A DNA stretch of 64,000 nt, from assembly GCA_012845835.1 (NCBI GenBank), contig JABAKD010000023.1, forward strand, positions 14,620,202 to 14,684,201, in the 5' to 3' direction. Under the pieces are notes generated by a model that worked only from the letters and a program-made list of their open reading frames with translations, was not told the origin of the DNA and searched no databases. Made by a program: the position numbers and the translations under genes. Numbering within the stretch: the stretch's first letter is position 1; the number at the start of each line of letters is the position of its first letter. Positions 57,601 to 64,000 of the stretch are shown here, in pieces. Source of the DNA: Undaria pinnatifida (taxonomy: Eukaryota > Sar > Phaeophyceae > Laminariales > Alariaceae).

Positions 57601-57772
57601 GTAGCAGCCACGCCAACTAGCCGTAAAAAAAAATTAGTACAGCAGTAAGAAGGGTACCATCCACCAAAACCGAAACGTAAGAGCAGCGCCCAGTCTGACC
57701 GTAGGGTATATGGGTAACGCCCCCACGAATCGCAGTAAAAACAGCCAAAAATGGGCAGCACTGACCCTAAAG
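57601..57772 (-). repeat. dispersed repeat copy (mate of 15,795-15,960)
   Basis: Reverse complement of the sequence at the outer left edge of the giant inverted repeat, beginning GTAGCAGCCACGCCAACTAG. Its presence 13.5 kb beyond the right arm shows this family is mobile or amplified independently of the arms. Confidence 0.8.
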
Positions 57773-57790
57773 CGGAATTCATAGCTTTTT

Positions 57791-57820
57791 TTCCAAATTT
57801 CCAAATTTCCAAATTTCCAA
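57791..57820. repeat. CCAAATTT microsatellite
   Basis: About four perfect 8-bp units of TTCCAAAT type in a row. Confidence 0.9.
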
Positions 57821-59661
57821 AAACTTCCCTATAACAAACCGCAAGCTGGCGCATGGAAACCCCCGCCAGACAACATCTGCTGTGTACTCGTGTGTCCACT
57901 GAAGCCTGTGCTCCAAGGACAGCCAAGCGAGGAGACCACGCGAGTGGTGACGAAGAGGAGACCTTCTAGTCCGCGAGGTGAGTGATATGCCAAAAGAAGT
58001 GGATGTTGTTGTGACCCGAAGTCGTTGATTACGTGTTCGGCAAGGTCTGCTGTACGTACTCGCAGAAAGTACGCGGCCTTGCATACTCATGTGTTCATGC
58101 TGCGGACCCGCACGCGAAGCCAACAGACAGCACCCTAGCTCAATCAGAACAGGAGGAAGAGACACAGATTGCCAAACACCAGTATCAGCAACCCAGGATA
58201 GCCAGGGTACCTAGCATCAACGCAGGATTTCAAACGTGCCCGGCATGGATTCGGCCGAGTTTTTTCGGTTTTATTTTGAAACAGGTGCGGAAATACTAGT
58301 CTAGTAATTTTGTGTATCATAGGCCGACGCACGAGGCATTAGGCTTGTCTGCTTATTCGTATGCATCTGGCAATGCCCGGAACAGCAGGGTACTGGCACG
58401 CGTCACATGTGGAATAGAAGCCTATCATCCGCCCCCCTCTGTGTTGCTTCATACAAAATATATGCTACCGTGTTGACAGCATGCACTCCGATGCCGTTGA
58501 CATCGACCAGTTACTTACTCTCAACCAAAATCATTAGACTACAGCAGCAGTTGCGAAATTGGCGTTGCTATGCTTGAGAAGGCGAACAGCCCATTAATGC
58601 CGTATGCCGTGTTACGCTCGAACATATCATAGGGATACGGCATGGGTACGGCTCTACCTTTTCCCCCTGCCCCGGATCCTTGAATACTTGGAGAAACGCA
58701 AAAAAATGTGATCATCCTTTGCCCGAGACCGGTCTGTTGGAGATAAAAATTAATCACGTACCAGGTACTATACGGCATCGCAGGCTGTGCTGCAGCGTCA
58801 GTTGGACACAATTAGTCAGAAATGCGCCAGTATAGGGCTACAGGAATTCGATCATGTGTAAGTGAATAAGGAATTATATTCCCTACTGACAGCAAGCAGC
58901 AGGGGGTATAAAATGAGCAATAGCGAAACATGTCTCCTCTGTCGTCGATCGAGCTCCAAAACTCAAATGTGGCAGCATGATACGACTCCACCCCCCTTGC
59001 CCCTGCTTCATCCTGTCTCTTCAAGAATGCCGATGTCTGACACGAGTACCGATCCCGGGATGCAACAAGTAGCAGCATCAGCCGCAGCAGCGTTAGGAGC
59101 AAGCTGCAGAAGCAACCGTACTGAATATTAGCAGGAACAAGCGCAAGCAGCACATTCCCCTCTGTCGTCATTGCGGAACCGGAATACCGCGCCGACTTTG
59201 GTTGAGACGCACACTATGCAATCCTCATACCATACCTTTAGTACCTGGTAGGTGTGTGAGGCTTGTTGCATAACACCGCTACACAATGAACCACGAAACT
59301 GGTCATGGTACAAAAGCCACGTGTGACACCATCCGCACTAGCCATGTGCTGCCACATTAGTTGATACACGAAAGCTGCTGATGGGGTTGATGATCGAAGG
59401 CTTGCACGCGGTCACGCAGCACCAAGTACGTACTTTGAAGTACGCACGACTAGGCGTTGGATCCTACTGCTTTAACGCTTTCTGCACTATGGACGCATTT
59501 GTACAATTCCGTGCTGCCCACGTGTTGCGACCATGCCGCCACCGTTGTGTGGAGACACATCATTTTTGAAAATCTTGATATGCGGCCGCCTCACTATCAT
59601 AAATATGCGTGCTTCGTGGCTGCGATGCATGTTGTAGGCAGGATGGGACACAAGACATGGG
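57821..59661. other. 5' flank of the nuclease gene, no gene seen
   Basis: Short frames on both strands without recognisable domains. It includes a possible small frame at about 58,914-59,131 (MSNSETCLLCRRSSS start) that I cannot support further. No clear terminal inverted repeat of a Harbinger element was found here. Confidence 0.4.
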
Positions 59662-59897
59662 ATGTCCACGCAAGCGCAGCGTTTACAGCTTATTGTTTGT
59701 GCTGGCTGGCTGTTCCTGGATGAAGAAGAAGAGTCTCTGCTGCTGCGTACCCTCTCAAGGATCCCCTATAACCACGCGGCGGACCTCTTGGACGGAACTC
59801 GGAGGAGGAGGAGGTCAACACCGCACTATAGACGTTGGTGGGAAAGAACAGCACGACACATAAGCACCGAGCAATTCACGAATTCGTTCCGCATGAG
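59662..59897 (+). CDS. HARBI1-like (PIF/Harbinger) nuclease gene, exon 1
   Basis: The first coding exon starts at ATG 59,662 (MSTQAQRLQL) and ends in phase 2 at a consensus donor (CGCATGAG/GTATGT). It encodes an acidic patch (LDEEEESLLLRTL), a basic run (GTRRRRRSTPHYRRWW) and the family's entry to the helix-turn-helix region (STEQFTNSFRM). With exons 60,565-60,870 and 62,327-63,077 the three phases close exactly to a 430-residue protein, usual for HARBI1-like proteins. No other start is needed, though an upstream non-coding exon is possible. Confidence 0.8.
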
Positions 59898-60564
59898 GTA
59901 TGTGCCATTTACGTTTCCTGCCGTTTGCACGCTCAAGGCACGCGCACTAGACGGAGTATGGGATTTGTCGGTGATCGGCATTTGCAATGCTAGCATTTGT
60001 CGAACAGCCTAAACTTGTTTTCAGACAGAGGTATAATATACGAAGTATTCGATTACCCTTGTCGTTTGAAAAGAACAGGCGTGCTACCTCTATGGAACTC
60101 CGTACTAATACTGTGCTGATGAGGCAGTCTGTTACGCCCCTCTAACGAAACATATTTGACGATGGGCCATTACCGCCACTTTGTAAATGTGCAGAATAAC
60201 GGGTGTCAGAATCGATTCCTGCACGGTGAAGGTGTGCTCATGTACACCAATTCATATACTGGCGGGACGGGCGCGATTAACAGGTCAACGCCTAAGAATC
60301 ATTGTGCTCAACCCCTGTCTCTGTACGCGCTGACTCGATTTCACGGAGCGTAGTGTCGTCTTGAAATATGACGACCTCCACTTGGGGAAAACTCCCTGGA
60401 TTTTGCAGTACTGCCGCGTCCTACATTTGTTCGGCACGTTGGCACTAACCTGCTCTTGTTGATGGCCGAGTCTCAATTTTTGAAGGCAGCGTTGGTGTTG
60501 GTACTAAATTACCGTGACGTGTTCGTTTCGTTCGTTTCGTGTCTTTGTACGATGATCTAAGCAG

Positions 60565-60870
60565 GAAGACGACTTTTGCTAAGTTGGTGAAGATGCTGTA
60601 CGGGACGACCGGAATGTGCAGGAAGGGCTCCAGAGGGCCGTACTTCGACCCCTGCGAACGTGTTGGGGTATTCTTATTCCGGTTAGGTGGGGACGTGGGG
60701 GTGAAACGAGTGGCTCTCCAGTTCGAGTTATCCGAGGGGTTCGTCTCCGAAGTCACGTTGGAGGTCGCCAAGCTAATAATGGAACGCCTTTATTCGAAGT
60801 TCGTCCGGTGGCCAAGCCCTGAGGAGCAGCGAGAAATGTCCGCAGACTGGGAACTCGAGAAGGCCCTGCG
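60565..60870 (+). CDS. HARBI1-like gene, exon 2 (helix-turn-helix region)
   Basis: Acceptor CTAAGCAG/G and donor CTGCG/GTAAGG bound a 306-nt exon (phase 2 in and out). It encodes RKTTFAKLVKMLYGTTG, then DPCERVGVFLFRLGG, VGVKRVALQFELSEGFVSEV and MERLYSKFVRWPSPEEQREM. This matches the DNA-binding helix-turn-helix layout that precedes the DDE domain in HARBI1-type transposases, in which a short helical segment recognises transposon ends. The exon reads without lesions. Confidence 0.87.
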
Positions 60871-62326
60871 GTAAGGAACGACTGAAAGACAACGCGGTCA
60901 TTTTTTTAAAATATTTCAACGACGTCAGCCGTGAGTTCGACGAATTTCGGGTCAATACTACTTATTGCAAGCTGCGTTGTTGGTACTTGTAATATACTAT
61001 GGGGATGAGTTTTATCGTAATGGGAGGGGTCACATTGTCCTGTTGAATAACAAACACACATATGTATACGAGTAGTCTATATACATATTTTATAACAAAT
61101 AGTTCAAGGACGTCAGCCGTAAGTTCGACGAATTTCAGGTCAATACTCATATTTGTGAGCTGCGTTGTTCGTGCTTGTAACATACTATATGGGTGAGTTT
61201 TTCTTAGGAGGGGTCCTATTTCTTGTTAACTATAATTGTAAGTGTTGGTATTTTTACTTTAGGTGGGGAATTTTGAGCTGGATCTAACATCACATCTATT
61301 TCATAAATTCAGTACTGTAGTTCCCAGGTCATTCTTTGTCTGGGGGTCTGAGACTGTGTCTTCACAGTGCGGCGGAAGCAACACGTAGCCGATGCTGTAC
61401 ATAATGCTCCACACTAGCAAGCAGACCATGGCGACGGTGGGGGGAGTACCCTTTTTTCACGAAGTATTCATATGGCGATGTTTTTATGCAATGTAGCTTT
61501 CTGTTCCCCGGCGAATTCACATCGCCAAATTGGGACACCACGAAATATATACCCGGCAAACAAACACAGGGGTCACTCGCGAGAATGACCCCGAGTCAAC
61601 GCAAAAAAATGCTAACCCTAACCCCAACCCTTGAACATTAAGCTATTTTTTAAATGAAATGTTGAGGCGTGAGTCAACGCGCGCCGTATGACATTGCGGA
61701 CAGTGTTATACAATCCCAGAAACCCTTCAACCTTTGTATTGAGCAAGCTCGTTGTGTACGCCTGCTCTCCGGGAGGAGACACCGGCGATCATTTACAGCT
61801 TTATAGCCGGCAAATAACTAACCGTTTGTAGGGTGCACCTGCTTGCAAAACAGATGGCAAAATGAAGGATTAATTCGCTCCGGGAGTTATCCCACCATAA
61901 TTACACCGACGGAAAAATTATCCGCGGCGCTAAACGTTAGGTTTCCATCCCATAGGGTAGCGGTTCCAGGGTAGCCCCCCCAACTATTTCTTAACGAAAA
62001 CGCCGGTTTGAAACCAGCTCCCGGCCGTATCTCCTGAGATACCGCGCCCCTTGCTTTCCGGACGTCATCGTTTGGTAGTCCTTTGCAACAAGAAGATGTA
62101 CGAAAGCAGTTTTGTTATGGCATCGTTCCTCGTGTCGTGCGGCCAAGAAACGTTCGATAAAGAACGACGCTGGTTGATTTGGGGGGGGGGGGCGGGGGGG
62201 GCTTCGTAGAATCAGTCAGGGTTTAGGGTCGAATACCATGGACTACACCTCAGGCTGACGAACATACCCGCGCACTCCTTACGTCCGTTCACCCGACCCG
62301 AACACGCGCGCCGGTTAATATGACAG
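60871..62326 (+). other. intron 2 of the HARBI1-like gene (1.46 kb)
   Basis: Bounded by GTAAGG and ATATGACAG. It contains a tandem duplication with period 188 bp (GACGTCAGCCGT at 60,921 and 61,109, followed by AGTTCGACGAATTTC), a short telomere-like CTAACCCTAACC at about 61,612, and a G run near 62,180-62,202. The unusual length may reflect insertions. No coding motif is seen inside. Confidence 0.7.
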
Positions 62327-63077
62327 GAACGTGATCGGCGCCATCGACGGCAGTCACATCAAAATCCTAGCCCCCCCGGAATAGCAAAAGCTTGCACACT
62401 ACAACTACAAGCACTTCTACTCCATCGTTCATCTTGCCATCGTCGACATCGACGGCGTGTTCAGGTGGTTTTGCTGCGGCGCTCCAGGGTCGTGCAGCGA
62501 CAGCGGCACTCTTGAAGGCACCACCTTCTACAAACTGGTGGAAAAGGAACAAGCGGAGCCCGTCGAGAGTCGGCGCCTAATAGCCGATGGCGCCTGCATA
62601 CTAGGGGACTCCGCTTTCGCCGAGGGGCCGTGGATGCGCACGCCAATAGTTCTGCCCTCCACGAGAGCGGAACGCTTCCTCAACTACAAGCATTCGAGCA
62701 TGCGGTTCAGGGTTGAGCACGCGTTTGGGAGGTTGAAGATGAGGTTTGTGTCCCTTCGGAAAGGTCTGGACTGCAACCTGCAGAACTGCGCACTCCTCGT
62801 CAACGCCTGCGTGGTGCTGCACAACTTCATATTCATGCAGGAGGGCGACTCGCCCTGGGAAGACCGTACCGATAACGCCCCCACGAGGAACGGAACGGGC
62901 CGGTCGTGGACCGCGGGGGCAGGATCAGCGGGTTCGGCTAGGGCAGCAGAGGTTGCGAACCTCGCACGGGCAGGGTTCCTCCGGCGGGAGTGGGGAGCTC
63001 CAGGATCGCGCGCCGAGCTAGCGCGGGAGGCCGATCAGCGGCGCATGAGAGAATTTCAGAGACTGGGGGATGAATAA
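62327..63077 (+). CDS. HARBI1-like gene, exon 3 (DDE nuclease domain), with premature stop
   Basis: Catalytic domain of the PIF/Harbinger nuclease. Acceptor ATATGACAG/G at 62,326 joins in frame with exon 2. Catalytic residues: Asp in NVIGAIDGSHIKIL, Asp in CGAPGSCSDSGTL and Glu in MRFRVEHAFGRLKMRF, with LLIVNACVVLHNF-type C-terminal helix (ALLVNACVVLHNFIF) and a Gly/Ala/Arg tail ending REFQRLGDE at TAA. An in-frame TAG at 62,382-62,384, just after ILAPPE, truncates the protein between the first and second catalytic Asp. The rest of the frame is open. The gene is either a very young pseudogene or carries a sequence error or readthrough. No terminal inverted repeats were found, so a domesticated host gene cannot be separated from an immobile transposon copy. 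Confidence 0.88.
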
Positions 63078-64000
63078 TAATCCTACGCAACACCGACCGC
63101 ATGCACGAGCCGCGGGGACATCAGCACACCACTAGCATGCAAAATGAACGACGGTCACCTGTTGCGGTACTCGTAGAGCAGACGTTTTTATTTGGTTGAA
63201 CACAATCTATACCATCCAGTAATATTGAATGCTTAACGTTGACTGGCCTAAGCCGGAGGCCTATGATGGCATGTGTCGATCAGTATATACTGCATATAGC
63301 CTATCCGACTTCAGTGTCACATCAATTGTTTTTTCTACGTGGCTGTGCGTGTCAGGAGTTGTTGATCCTGACTAGATTTCGGTTACCGTAGCACTGGGGT
63401 CTTGACTACGCGTTCGTATAGTGTGGGTTGTGGGTGTCAAATGTGGGGGCGGGGGTGGGGGAAGCTGCTCTTGTCTTAGGTTCTGCAAAGATAGGCACAT
63501 TATAGTCGGAGGACAAACTGGTATCGTGCGTTCCGGTCAAGTTCGTTATGTAGAGATAGACAAGTAAGGTGAACTGGAAGTGTTCATCGTGATGCGTGTA
63601 CTATGATAGTAGCCGGAAACTCTGGACGAAGGCACGCCAGGGCGGCGTGCACTTGTGTAATTGTTGCCACAGAGTGGGCAGCTGAGGCCACGGCTGTTAC
63701 TGTTAACGAAATGAATTAATGAATGAACTCGTATAGGGAATCAATGATTTCAGGAGATAATGAAGGGTCAACCTGTCGAAGCTGACTGTCAAGGCCTTTC
63801 TACCTCTGATTGGTAGTAGCACGGGGAAAATAATGCGAGACAGTTTAGCAAAAATGTTTTCTATTACTCGGTCCGAAGCATGTTATCGTGTCCCCGGCAC
63901 TTCTCTGCCAAGACCGTTAAAGGTGTCAAAGTGTCGTCTCTTGATGGCTTGGATGACAGAAGCGTTCATAACATGAATGAATATTTTATTCGCATAATTT
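63078..64000. other. 3' flank, no gene seen
   Basis: No recognisable protein or RNA gene. AATAAT at about 63,075 and ATGAATATTTTATT near the window end are the only AT-rich processing-like signals; not called as a terminator. Confidence 0.4.

Noticed and set aside
58914-59131. Small plus-strand frame starting MSNSETCLLCRR
   Set aside because: A CXXC pair alone is weak; no splice sites, family match or conservation visible.
61605-61632. Telomere-like CTAACCCTAACCCC motif
   Set aside because: Only two to three units inside an intron; too short for an interstitial telomere claim and compatible with chance or a degenerate repeat.

Overview
This is a repeat-dense, gene-poor stretch of a nuclear eukaryotic genome. 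The evidence is spliced reading frames with GT..AG introns, LTR retrotransposons of the Ty1/copia and Ty3/gypsy types, a PIF/Harbinger-type nuclease gene, and a complete lack of bacterial operon structure. The flavour of the gypsy integrase tail (a chromodomain followed by a WWLGKI-type C-terminal domain) and of the intron-bearing HARBI1-like gene made me think of a photosynthetic stramenopile such as a brown alga. That is an impression from memory and not proof. I saw no rRNA, tRNA or CRISPR.

Layout. 0-2.1 kb holds tandem and interspersed repeats. 2,101-8,297 is a full-length Ty1/copia element on the minus strand, with 406-bp LTRs differing at 6 sites and a perfect CTGTC target duplication. 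Its coding region is broken by several frameshifts and one stop. It sits at the stop codon of a spliced minus-strand gene (exons seen at 8.30-8.47, 8.68-8.85 and about 10.28-10.73 kb, the last one Cys-rich and zinc-ribbon-like). 11,281-11,987 is a 707-bp non-autonomous TIR transposon whose empty site is present at 1.23 kb. 12,061-12,329 is an LTR followed by a primer-binding-site-like sequence. 14.4-15.73 kb is an 84-bp satellite-like array.

The dominant structure is a giant inverted repeat: left arm 15,961-27,957, spacer 27,958-31,544, right arm 31,545-44,070. The arms are noncoding, about 12 kb each, start with the same TGCCTAAAAG terminus and are full of short internal repeats. A 405-bp solo LTR of the copia family (TSD TAGTG) lies only in the right arm, and the left arm has the matching empty site. 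The arms therefore pre-date that insertion and are not an assembly mirror. The spacer holds a retropepsin fragment cut by another LTR (30,271-30,669); a second LTR of that family lies just outside the right arm (44,533-45,039). A 269-bp LTR pair in opposite orientations (12,061 and 47,931) brackets the whole structure.

49.1-57.4 kb holds decayed Ty3/gypsy parts on the minus strand: gag with a CCHC knuckle at the 57-kb end, and integrase, chromodomain and tail at the 49-kb end. Where protease, RT and RNase H should lie I instead find a NADAR-domain (YbiA/DUF1768-like) reading frame, itself broken, preceded by 77-residue tandem repeats. This is the most novel-looking item in the window. 59.66-63.08 kb is a three-exon HARBI1-like nuclease gene on the plus strand with precise phase-matched splice sites and one premature stop. 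The remaining intervals show no gene I can support.
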